A stretch of 6,141 nt of DNA from Promethearchaeota archaeon (GTDB taxonomy: Archaea > Asgardarchaeota > Lokiarchaeia > Sigynarchaeales > SOKP01): assembly GCA_019894875.1 (NCBI GenBank), contig JAGXNR010000149.1, forward strand, positions 1 to 6,141. The letters are read 5' to 3'. Position 1 is the first letter of the stretch. Each line of letters begins with the position of its first letter. The notes under the pieces were generated by a model. The model saw only the letters and a program-made list of their open reading frames with translations. It ran no database searches and was not told the origin of the DNA. Below, piece after piece: positions 1 to 5,934 of this stretch. The translations under genes and the position numbers were made by a program.

Positions 1-1
1 T

Positions 2-358
2 TCTTGTTGGGAATTATTACATCATACTGTTTTTTGGCAAGATATTTTACTACGGAATCTTGATGGGAAATTCATAGATTGGAGTACAATTAGTAATGAA
101 GAGAATTGGCCTTCTGATGATTATTTAAGTAAAGACGACAATTTTATAGAGCTTGTTAAAAAGTTTAATAATAATCTCGAAATAGCAACTAAGAAGCTTG
201 ATAAAATTGATCTTATGAAGGGAATCAAAATTGGTCTAGAACATACCCCAGATGTAACATATATTAGGTTATTTCTTGTTTTTCTTCAGCATACTTCTTA
301 TCATTTAGGGCAAATTGTTACTACTAGAAAACTTTTAGGAGATTGGAAAGAACATTAA
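2..358 (+). CDS. DinB/YfiT-like metal-binding protein, C-terminal part (5' end outside window)
   Basis: An open frame enters from the left edge and runs 118 codons to TAA at 356-358. The visible part looks like a DinB/YfiT four-helix-bundle protein. Near its start is a helix with paired histidines followed by aromatics (LLHHTVFW, visible residues 5-12). Near the end is the family's H-x3-H helix, HTSYHLGQI (visible residues 97-105). In this family one histidine from the early helix and two from the late helix bind a divalent metal, and all three positions can be filled here. Family members act as thiol-dependent transferases or damage-inducible proteins of unknown reaction, and nothing here fixes the substrate. 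With a usual family length of about 150-175 residues, some 40-50 N-terminal residues should lie outside the window. It is convergent with the oxidoreductase gene to its right. I am fairly sure of the family and unsure of the function. Confidence 0.75.
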   Translation, partial: SCWELLHHTVFWQDILLRNLDGKFIDWSTISNEENWPSDDYLSKDDNFIELVKKFNNNLEIATKKLDKIDLMKGIKIGLEHTPDVTYIRLFLVFLQHTSYHLGQIVTTRKLLGDWKEH

Positions 359-362
359 ATAT

Positions 363-377
363 ATCTTAAGTTAAGAT
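363..377. repeat. Short inverted repeat just after the DinB-like stop
   Basis: ATCTTAA and TTAAGAT flank a single G, giving a 15-base near-perfect palindrome five bases after the stop codon, followed by T-rich sequence (to about 395). It lies between two convergent genes, so it could contribute to transcription termination. The stem is A/T-rich and would need a 3-base loop, so it may equally be a chance palindrome in AT-rich DNA. The rest of the 359-485 spacer is AT-rich and shows no gene. Confidence 0.25.
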
Positions 378-485
378 TAATCTAATTTGATTTTATATAA
401 TTGATTGAGTATAACCCTATTATTTAAAATTATCTTATAAACTTTGAATTTATTATACTAAAAATACCAAGAAATAATTAGAAAT

Positions 486-1478
486 TTAAGTTCCTTCTAA
501 AGTTATTACTACATTTCCCACTTTCTGCCCTGTTTCAACATAACTGTGAGCCTCGGCAATTTGTTCCAATGGATAGCACCTATCTATGACCGATTTTATC
601 TTTCCTGCCTCAATAAGCTCTTTGAGGAAAATTAAATCTTCCGTTCTTTCGGACACCGTCCCAGATCTTACTTTTTTGCTGCTTATCATTGAAGTCCATC
701 GCCCTCGAATACTTCGCGACAGCGGATGGTTAGCTTGAATATAGATTCCTTTTTTCTTTAGTGATTTTATACAACCTGAAAACGAACTTTTACGTACCAC
801 ATCGAGAATAACATCATAGGTCTCACCCCTTTTGGTGAAATCTTCTTGAGTGTAATCAATAACATGGTCTGCACCAATGGAGCGCAGCATTTCCAATTTA
901 CTCGTGCTATCCACACCAGTCACTTCAGCCCCGAATGATTTGGCAAGTTGGACTGCAAATGTACCTATAGTTCCACCCGCACCATTAATCAGAACCTTCT
1001 GTCCACTTTGGATATTTCCTTTTCTGAGAAAATGCAATGCTTCAAGTCCCCCAACAGGAACGGCGGCGGCTTCCTCATAGGTCATATTGACCGGTTTTAT
1101 TGCCAGCACCCCTCCTTCAGGTTCTTCAGGCAGACATATGTACTCCGCATAAGCACCCATACCAACAAAACCTGTAGATGCAAAAACTTGGTCACCTTTT
1201 TTAAATAGCTTTACATCTTTGCCTACTGATTCTATCTCCCCAGCTAACTCCAGCCCTAGTATGGTTATTCTCTTTGGTCTTATAAGACCGACATATAACC
1301 GCATGGCAAGTCGGTACCAGAATGGGTTTCCCATCCTTCGCATTTCACAGTCCCCTGTTGGTACTGTTGTCGCATATATTTTTATCAGTAGCTCATTGTC
1401 CTTTGGTGTAGGTTTTTCTACCTCTTTAAGCTGAAGAACATCCGGTGGTCCGTATTTTGTCCATACAATCGCTTTCAT
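486..1478 (-). CDS. Zinc-free MDR-family NAD(P)-dependent oxidoreductase (quinone-reductase-like), copy 2
   Basis: This 330-residue protein belongs to the medium-chain dehydrogenase/reductase superfamily, in the quinone oxidoreductase-like branch. It has an N-terminal GroES-like domain (about 1-125, with [15 protein letters not shown] at 75-89) and a Rossmann cofactor domain (about 130-270, glycine motif NGAGGTIG at 165-172). It closes with the family's GNVVI strand (321-325). The catalytic and structural zinc cysteines of alcohol dehydrogenases are absent, so hydride transfer to a quinone, enone or similar carbonyl is likely. The substrate is unknown. At the end of the second Rossmann strand it has Asp190 (GVDST) where its neighbour has Cys, which may change the preference between NADH and NADPH. 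The ATG at 1478 is preceded by GAAGGA (1485-1490) six bases away. It lies 35 bases downstream of its paralog and is probably cotranscribed. Its G+C is high for the window (31/60 at 1021-1080). Confidence 0.9.
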   Translation of the reverse strand: MKAIVWTKYGPPDVLQLKEVEKPTPKDNELLIKIYATTVPTGDCEMRRMGNPFWYRLAMRLYVGLIRPKRITILGLELAGEIESVGKDVKLFKKGDQVFASTGFVGMGAYAEYICLPEEPEGGVLAIKPVNMTYEEAAAVPVGGLEALHFLRKGNIQSGQKVLINGAGGTIGTFAVQLAKSFGAEVTGVDSTSKLEMLRSIGADHVIDYTQEDFTKRGETYDVILDVVRKSSFSGCIKSLKKKGIYIQANHPLSRSIRGRWTSMISSKKVRSGTVSERTEDLIFLKELIEAGKIKSVIDRCYPLEQIAEAHSYVETGQKVGNVVITLEGT

Positions 1479-1513
1479 GAGTATTCCTTCACTTATACCC
1501 AGATTAGTTTCAT

Positions 1514-2473
1514 CTAAATATGGCCTATAGTTATTACTACATTCCCCTTTTTGTGCCCTTTGTCAACATATCTATGAGCCTCGACAATTTCTTCCAAAGG
1601 GTAGGTTTTATCTATAGCCGATTTAATCTTTCCCGCTTCAACAAGCTCTTTGAGGAAGATGAGATCTTCATTTTTTAAAGCCTTTCCATTACCCGAATCT
1701 TTGTCAACGTTAAGATAGATTCCTGTCTCTTTTAGAGCCTTTTTACATTGTGAAGCCGGAATCTTGTTTACTGCATCAAAAACAACGTCATAAAGTTCAC
1801 CACTTTGACTAAAATCCTCTTTAGTGTAATCAATTACCTTGTTGGCTCCCAGAGATTTCACCATTTCTAAATTAGTTGTACTGCATACTCCAGTAACTTC
1901 TGCCCCAAAGTGCTTGGCAAGTTGCACAGAAAAGGTACCTACACTTCCAGAAGCACCATAGATCAAAACTTTTTGGCCACTCTGGATGTTTGCCTTTCTA
2001 ATTACAACTAATGCGGTTATTCCACCGCCAGCAACAGGGGCGGATTCTTCAAAGGTCATATTAGCTGGTTTTAGTGCCACCATCCCATCTTTTGGGAATC
2101 TTCCTTTGCCAGTCACTTCAGGTAGACATATATACTCAGCATAAGCACCATAACGAAAACCGGGAGAAGCGAAAATCTGGTCACCTTTCTTGAATAGTTT
2201 TACATCTTTTCCTACTGCTTCAACTTCTCCGGCTAACTCAAGACCTAGTATGGGTACTTTTTTAGGTCCTCTAAGACCAAACATCAATCGCGCAAAGAAC
2301 CGTACCACGGGATTGAATCTTTTAAAGCCATCTCGGAATGTTACGTCTCCTTTTGTTACTGTTGTTGCATGAATCTTCACGAGAACTTCATTGTCCTTGG
2401 GAGTTGGTTTTTCTACTTCTTTGAGTTGAAGTACATCTGGGGGACCATATTTAGTGTATACAATTGCTTTCAT
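1514..2473 (-). CDS. Zinc-free MDR-family NAD(P)-dependent oxidoreductase (quinone-reductase-like), copy 1
   Basis: This 319-residue MDR protein is a paralog of the next gene downstream, roughly 60% identical by eye and with 28 of the first 29 residues shared. Its GroES-like domain (about 1-140) carries [15 protein letters not shown] (77-91). The Rossmann domain carries YGASGSVG (172-179), and VTGVCST (193-199) is the usual NADPH-side sequence of quinone-reductase-like members. No zinc-ligand cysteine pattern is present. Relative to its neighbour it has a longer loop near 119-131 and a shorter segment after 250. The likely role is cytosolic NAD(P)H-dependent reduction of a quinone or activated alkene; the true substrate cannot be read from sequence. 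The ATG at 2473 is preceded by AAGGAG (2482-2487) eight bases away, a strong ribosome site. It would be the first gene of a two-gene unit, with a 123-base spacer separating it from the fusion gene upstream. Confidence 0.9.
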   Translation of the reverse strand: MKAIVYTKYGPPDVLQLKEVEKPTPKDNEVLVKIHATTVTKGDVTFRDGFKRFNPVVRFFARLMFGLRGPKKVPILGLELAGEVEAVGKDVKLFKKGDQIFASPGFRYGAYAEYICLPEVTGKGRFPKDGMVALKPANMTFEESAPVAGGGITALVVIRKANIQSGQKVLIYGASGSVGTFSVQLAKHFGAEVTGVCSTTNLEMVKSLGANKVIDYTKEDFSQSGELYDVVFDAVNKIPASQCKKALKETGIYLNVDKDSGNGKALKNEDLIFLKELVEAGKIKSAIDKTYPLEEIVEAHRYVDKGHKKGNVVITIGHI

Positions 2474-2481
2474 AGAGATTT

Positions 2482-2487
2482 CTCCTT
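2482..2487 (-). promoter_or_regulatory. Ribosome binding site of MDR copy 1
   Basis: On the minus strand this reads AAGGAG, eight bases before the ATG at 2473. It is the clearest Shine-Dalgarno site in the minus-strand gene run and supports the start chosen for this gene. Confidence 0.7.
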
Positions 2488-2495
2488 ATTTGTTA

Positions 2496-2529
2496 TTTTT
2501 TTAGTTTTAGTTTTAGTTTTTTAGTTTTT
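2496..2529. repeat. Degenerate (T4-7 AG) tandem repeat in the MDR leader
   Basis: Runs of 7, 4, 4, 6 and 5 T are separated by AG at 2503, 2509, 2515 and 2523, giving four units of a TTTTAG-like repeat. On the minus strand the mRNA leader would be a run of CUAAAA-like units just upstream of the ribosome site of MDR copy 1. Such a tract is unstructured and slippage-prone. It may keep the ribosome site open, act in transcription termination or initiation, or be a neutral microsatellite. Confidence 0.7.
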
Positions 2530-2534
2530 CTAAA

Positions 2535-2554
2535 ATTATTTTATTAAAAATAAT
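2535..2554. terminator. All-A/T hairpin between the fusion gene and the MDR genes (possible terminator)
   Basis: ATTATTTT and AAAATAAT form an 8-bp perfect inverted repeat around a 4-base loop. It lies 43-62 bases downstream of the fusion gene's stop on the minus strand. It could end the fusion transcript, with the MDR promoter overlapping or following it. With no G-C pair the stem is weak, and in sequence this AT-rich such repeats also arise by chance. No confident promoter could be assigned in the 2474-2596 spacer, though several TATA-like AT stretches exist. Confidence 0.25.
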
Positions 2555-2596
2555 ACTAAATAAAGTAATATTAATCATTTTAATTTTTGGATATTT

Positions 2597-4021
2597 CTAT
2601 TTTATCTCAATTGGTTCGTATTTCATTGGTGTTTCATTACCACGTTCCGCGTAAAAGAAATCAGATTTTATTGGTTTTAGATGATTCTGTAAGAATTTTA
2701 TAACATTTAATCCCTTTGAAAATTCATCACAAATAAAGATATCAATACTAATATATCCATGTTCTGGCCAAGTATGAATCGCAGCATGGCTTGTCTTCAA
2801 AATTGTAATAGCACTGAACCCATGAGGTTGATAATTATGATGATATATATCAAGAATCATTAAATCTGCTGAAATAAGAGAATCCAGAAATACATTTTGT
2901 ATTCTCTCATTATCTAATAGAATTTCTTGGTCTGAAAAACGCATTTCTCCTACAAAGTGGTACCCAATAGGAATAAATGGTTGTTTCAATTTAGATTTTA
3001 CTTCGGATGTATATATCGGACCTGTAGTAAGATTAAGATTATACGTACTGCTTGGATTACTGACTGATTGTAGGTAATAAAGATGGCTAAACTTTCCAAT
3101 TATGCTTGCTCCCTTGTAATGATTGAAATCAGGAATCATTTCATTAATGATGAAACCATGATCTAAGATCGAAAATTGCAATCTCTGCATTTGTTCAGGT
3201 GGTTTGTTCCCAAAGCTCAGAATACACTTCTTACCATTTATTGAGTAATTCCTACCATCAATATTAACATTCGATTTTAAGACTTGACTAGCTCTTTTTA
3301 GAAACAATCTTAACCCTTCATTAGTATAAGGAGGATCCATTACTACAACATCGTATTTATTCACTATATCATCGGGGAATGGATCTCTTAAATCATGAGA
3401 TATAACACTTATTTTATCTAATGAGAGTTCTTCTACTGATTTGGAGATATAATTTAAAACTCTGTTGTCTATGTCTAAAACTGTAATGCTTTTTGCTAAT
3501 TTGGTTAAACCCACTGCTAATGAAATAAGATCATCATCTCCTAAAAAAATAAGGTTTCTACCCTCAAGATCTCCTCGTTTTATTAGAAAGAGAGTCTTTC
3601 TTATTACTGTTGAGAGATCTGCATGGGATTGATCAAGTGCGAATTCTGGAGCAGGACGATTATCAAGATAACCTTTAATACTATTTAAGTAAGAGAATTC
3701 TTCTGGCAAATCTTTTATAATATTATTGAAGTTTTCAGGGACGGGATCATATTCAAAGTGCAGATTTAAATTTGCTTTTACCCATTCTCTTCCTTTTTCC
3801 CCAAGTAAATTCCTTCTTTCAATAATACCGGCTTTGACCAATTCATTCCTGACAGCGGCAAGAGTAGGAATCGCTATACCCGTTTTTTGAGATAAAATTT
3901 TGTTCTTAAGAGATGGAAAACGATACATATATAACAAAATAGAGCGTACTCCTTCGACACTTTCAGCTAACTGAGCTTTTTCAGCTACCACTGTAAGTAC
4001 TTTTTCTGCTTTATCAATCAT
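2597..4021 (-). CDS. bpsA-speD: Fusion: BpsA-like branched-chain polyamine synthase + pyruvoyl S-adenosylmethionine decarboxylase
   Basis: A 474-residue two-enzyme fusion. Residues ~20-80 form a winged helix, as at the N-terminus of BpsA proteins. Residues ~125-318 form the BpsA Rossmann domain, with the diagnostic GDDDL (161-165) and DPPYT (229-233). BpsA transfers aminopropyl groups from decarboxylated AdoMet to the N4 of spermidine. A Ser/Asn/Thr-rich linker (~319-335) leads to a complete class 1B AdoMet decarboxylase (~350-474). Ser411 is the expected pyruvoyl precursor, with His416 at +5, Cys431 at +20 and Ser403 at -8, matching the Thermotoga maritima catalytic set (Ser63, His68, Cys83, Ser55). 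Thr410 replaces the usual Glu before the serine. Self-cleavage would give a 410-residue chain carrying BpsA and a 64-residue pyruvoyl chain. The donor would thus be made and used in one complex. The acceptor is unproven, and the decarboxylase could instead act on ornithine or arginine, as some SpeD homologs do. The start overlaps the upstream membrane gene by 8 bases. Confidence 0.9.
   Translation of the reverse strand: MIDKAEKVLTVVAEKAQLAESVEGVRSILLYMYRFPSLKNKILSQKTGIAIPTLAAVRNELVKAGIIERRNLLGEKGREWVKANLNLHFEYDPVPENFNNIIKDLPEEFSYLNSIKGYLDNRPAPEFALDQSHADLSTVIRKTLFLIKRGDLEGRNLIFLGDDDLISLAVGLTKLAKSITVLDIDNRVLNYISKSVEELSLDKISVISHDLRDPFPDDIVNKYDVVVMDPPYTNEGLRLFLKRASQVLKSNVNIDGRNYSINGKKCILSFGNKPPEQMQRLQFSILDHGFIINEMIPDFNHYKGASIIGKFSHLYYLQSVSNPSSTYNLNLTTGPIYTSEVKSKLKQPFIPIGYHFVGEMRFSDQEILLDNERIQNVFLDSLISADLMILDIYHHNYQPHGFSAITILKTSHAAIHTWPEHGYISIDIFICDEFSKGLNVIKFLQNHLKPIKSDFFYAERGNETPMKYEPIEIK
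4014..4021 (-). promoter_or_regulatory. 8-base stop/start overlap (translational coupling site)
   Basis: On the minus strand the bases ATGATTGA contain both the ATG of the fusion gene and, shifted frame, the TGA of the membrane protein gene. The 20 bases before this ATG are A-rich with no clear Shine-Dalgarno sequence. Efficient translation of the fusion therefore probably depends on ribosomes terminating on the membrane protein gene. The overlap is directly visible; the coupling is inferred. Confidence 0.6.
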
Positions 4022-4487
4022 GAATTATTTGTTCTTTTCTTTTTTCATTTTTCTTTTTTATAACTATATAATAAATCAATGTTGCTAGCATTGCCCAGAA
4101 ACATATTGAGACAATCCATCCCAATATTTCATTAATCTCAATAGTATTGAATATAAAAGCAAAACATGCTGCATATTCTAAAATAATATAGGGTACATGA
4201 GTACTTGTTTTATCTCTAAAATCAATCTTTAAAATGAAATCCAATAATAACTCAACAATGAGATAAACGAAAATTACAATTAAATAAATGATTCTCATTA
4301 CTTCTTGTCCGATCACTAAATAATTAATGAAGACGATAATTAAAGGAATCATTAACGAAATTATTATTACACCAATGCCCCTCAAAAGCTTTTCTTTTTC
4401 TCTCGCAGCAGATATAAATATACCTATAATAGAAATGAAAAAAATAACTCCTGAGATGAAAAATATCCATCCACAAAGATCTACCAT
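4014..4487 (-). CDS. Small integral membrane protein, five predicted helices, function unknown
   Basis: I do not recognise a family for this 157-residue, very hydrophobic protein. Probable membrane helices are at about 5-27, 37-59, 66-87, 98-116 and 121-143. Positive charges lie in the 28-37 loop (AREKEKLLR), around 87-93 (KIDFRDK) and in the C-terminal tail (KKKNEKRK, 144-151). This puts the tail and those loops in the cytoplasm and the N-terminus outside. There is no signal peptidase site, transporter signature or catalytic motif that I can see. Its TGA lies inside the start of the polyamine fusion gene (overlap ATGATTGA, 4014-4021), so the two are almost certainly cotranscribed and probably translationally coupled. 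A role in polyamine export, sensing or lipid association is conceivable from context only. The ATG at 4487 has AGGA about ten bases upstream. Confidence 0.75.
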   Translation of the reverse strand: MVDLCGWIFFISGVIFFISIIGIFISAAREKEKLLRGIGVIIISLMIPLIIVFINYLVIGQEVMRIIYLIVIFVYLIVELLLDFILKIDFRDKTSTHVPYIILEYAACFAFIFNTIEINEILGWIVSICFWAMLATLIYYIVIKKKNEKRKEQIIHD

Positions 4488-4562
4488 GATATTATGTCCT
4501 ATTTTTGATATTGTATACTATAACATCAAATATCTTCTGTGCTATAAATATTAAGATCAAAA

Positions 4563-4576
4563 GATTTATATAATCT
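4563..4576. promoter_or_regulatory. Candidate TATA element in the divergent intergenic region
   Basis: The 165-base gap 4488-4652 separates genes reading left (4487) and right (4653), so promoters for both should lie here. At 4566-4573 is the self-complementary TTATATAA inside GATTTATATAATCT, which resembles an archaeal TATA box and would read the same on both strands. A start about 25 bases to the left would give the membrane-protein transcript a leader of ~50 bases. The rightward gene may use this element or the nearer AAAATTTATT at 4601-4610. A T-run flanked by TTTCTT and AAGAAA (4586-4603) lies between them. The assignment is by pattern and distance only. Confidence 0.35.
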
Positions 4577-4640
4577 ATATTCAACTTTCTTTTTTTTAAG
4601 AAAATTTATTCAAAAAATTATCAAAAATAAAGATATAAGT

Positions 4641-4646
4641 GGTGAT
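4641..4646 (+). promoter_or_regulatory. Ribosome binding site deciding a GTG start (DUF3795 gene)
   Basis: GGTGAT, complementary to the 3' end of 16S rRNA, ends six bases before the GTG at 4653. An in-frame TAA at 4647-4649 excludes any earlier start. The first in-frame ATG (codon 11) would cut off the first conserved cysteine, so GTG is the start. Confidence 0.75.
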
Positions 4647-4652
4647 TAAATC

Positions 4653-5081
4653 GTGGATATTAACCTAGCAGCACCTTGTGGTATGTATTGTGGAACTTGT
4701 AGATCATATTTACTACTGAAAAAAGATTTATTTAAAGAAAAGGGATATAAGCAGGGATGCAAAGGTTGTAGGACACAGGATAAAAACTGTGCTCATATTA
4801 AAAGAGATTGTCAAGTACTTAGGAAAAATGAAATTGAATTTTGCTTCGAATGTAATAAATTTCCTTGTCTAAGGTTAGAAAGACTTGATAATCGCTATAA
4901 GACGAAATATAATGTTAGTTTTATTAATAATTTAAAAAGAAATCGAGAAGTTGGGCCTGATAATTGGCTCAAGGAACAAGCTGTACTTTATACTTGTCCT
5001 GAATGCGAGGGTGAAATTTGTGTTCATGATGCGGAATGCTACGATTGTGGTAATAAGCTTAACCCAAATAACAATTTATAA
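4653..5081 (+). CDS. DUF3795 family cysteine-rich protein with C-terminal zinc ribbon
   Basis: This 142-residue protein with a GTG start has 15 cysteines. The N-terminus carries the DUF3795 hallmark CGMYCGTC (9-16), followed by CKGC (36-39), C46, C53 and CFEC-x4-C (64-72). The spacing suggests metal or iron-sulfur binding. A second cluster, CPEC (115-118), C123 and CYDCG (129-133), looks like a zinc ribbon appended to the DUF3795 core. DUF3795 proteins are common in archaea and anaerobic bacteria and their biochemical role is not established, so I give none. There is no signal peptide or membrane segment, so it is presumably cytosolic. The gene is followed after 26 bases by a SAM methyltransferase gene on the same strand, probably in one operon. 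I am confident of the family and ignorant of the function. Confidence 0.85.
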   Translation: MDINLAAPCGMYCGTCRSYLLLKKDLFKEKGYKQGCKGCRTQDKNCAHIKRDCQVLRKNEIEFCFECNKFPCLRLERLDNRYKTKYNVSFINNLKRNREVGPDNWLKEQAVLYTCPECEGEICVHDAECYDCGNKLNPNNNL

Positions 5082-5107
5082 TATTAGAGAAGAGGAATGA
5101 GGAGAAA

Positions 5108-5779
5108 ATGTCTGAAGAAATATTAAGGGAATTGAATGCTGAAGGACTTCGATCAGTTTTTCTAAAGTATACGAGAGAAGCATATGAAAGTATCCCCAAG
5201 ATGGATAAGCCTAGTATACTTGACATTGGATGTGGTACAGGAATGCCTACTTTGGAGTTAGCGAGGTTAAGTAATGGTGAAATTACGGGAATTGATGTTG
5301 ATCAGGGAGTCTTGGATAATTTAAATCTTAAGATTAAGCAACAAGGTCTTTCAGGAAGGATAAAAGTGTATAATCGTTCAGTATATAACACTCAGTTTGA
5401 AGATGAGATATTTGATATTATTTGGGAGGAAGGGGTCATACATCTTCTTGATCTCAAAAAAGCCTTAAAAGAATGTAATAGAGTGTTGAAGTTGAATGGT
5501 TTCATTGTTACAGGTGAAGCAACTAACTGGGCAAATAGGAAGCTCAAACACTTCCCTAGATTTGGCTTTAAGCTCACTAAACAAATACCCTGGGAAAAAG
5601 AATGTTGGTGGATGGAATATTATAAACCTTTGGAGGAAAAAATTAATATTTTACGTAAAAAGTATGATAATCTCGATAAAATTGAAGAAGTTAAACGTCA
5701 TGTAATGGAAATAGAAATGGTCAAAAAAGATCCTACGGAATTTGATTGTGTAACGTATATACTGCAAAAAATTAATTAG
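5108..5779 (+). CDS. Class I SAM-dependent methyltransferase (Methyltransf_11/25-like)
   Basis: This 223-residue protein has a class I SAM-binding fold. Motif I is ILDIGCGTG (37-45), and the acidic residue binding the ribose hydroxyls is Asp63 in GIDVD (61-65). The FDIIWEEGVIHLLD segment (102-115) is the motif after strand 4, and LKLNGFIVTGE (127-137) is the strand-5 region. The C-terminal third (about 145-223) is rich in Lys, Trp and Glu and probably forms the substrate cap. The substrate cannot be told and small molecules are as likely as proteins. The ATG at 5108 follows GAGGAG (5099-5104) with only three bases between, and a second purine-rich site AGAGGA (5091-5096) lies eleven bases away. 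An out-of-frame ATG at 5097 opens a nine-codon frame overlapping this start. It is likely cotranscribed with the DUF3795 gene. The gene is very AT-rich (13/60 G+C at 5641-5700). Confidence 0.88.
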   Translation: MSEEILRELNAEGLRSVFLKYTREAYESIPKMDKPSILDIGCGTGMPTLELARLSNGEITGIDVDQGVLDNLNLKIKQQGLSGRIKVYNRSVYNTQFEDEIFDIIWEEGVIHLLDLKKALKECNRVLKLNGFIVTGEATNWANRKLKHFPRFGFKLTKQIPWEKECWWMEYYKPLEEKINILRKKYDNLDKIEEVKRHVMEIEMVKKDPTEFDCVTYILQKIN

Positions 5780-5869
5780 AAAAAGAAATTTGTTAAAAAA
5801 TTGTGAAATAAAAGTAGAACTCCTGAAGAAATCAAAAAGAATAAAAATTCCAATACGGGATGTTATTTA

Positions 5870-5883
5870 AATTAAATTTAATT
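5870..5883. promoter_or_regulatory. 14-bp A/T palindrome upstream of the UvrA-like gene
   Basis: AATTAAATTTAATT is a perfect palindrome 51 bases before the ATG at 5935. Position and composition fit a TATA-type element or a small operator. No ribosome site precedes the ATG, so a short leader or leaderless message starting from a nearer AT stretch (about 5911-5922) is also possible. The remaining 5780-5934 spacer shows no gene. Confidence 0.3.
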
Positions 5884-5934
5884 AAGTCAATAATTAGCCA
5901 GACAAAAAAATAATTTTTAATAATACTAATTCCG

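Noticed and set aside
359..485. Search for a tRNA, small RNA or CRISPR-like repeat in the convergent spacer
   Set aside because: Only AT-rich sequence with one short inverted repeat is present. There is no cloverleaf, T-loop motif or spaced direct repeat.
877..1434. Several plus-strand open frames of 67-86 codons opposite the MDR copy 2 gene
   Set aside because: They lie antisense within a confidently identified gene, have Ser/Pro-rich translations typical of complement reading, and have no supporting start signals.
3782..3964. Winged-helix segment at the N-terminus of the fusion gene taken as a separate DNA-binding regulator
   Set aside because: BpsA proteins normally begin with a winged-helix domain and the frame is continuous, so it is part of the enzyme and not a distinct regulator.
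4327..4554. 75-codon plus-strand frame opposite the membrane protein gene
   Set aside because: It runs antisense to a hydrophobic coding sequence and ends in the promoter spacer. The minus-strand gene is better supported by the overlap with the fusion gene and its membrane-helix pattern.
5097..5126. Nine-codon ATG frame overlapping the methyltransferase start, considered as a regulatory leader peptide
   Set aside because: It is too short and its composition simply reflects the purine-rich ribosome site. No leader-peptide logic such as repeated regulatory codons is visible.
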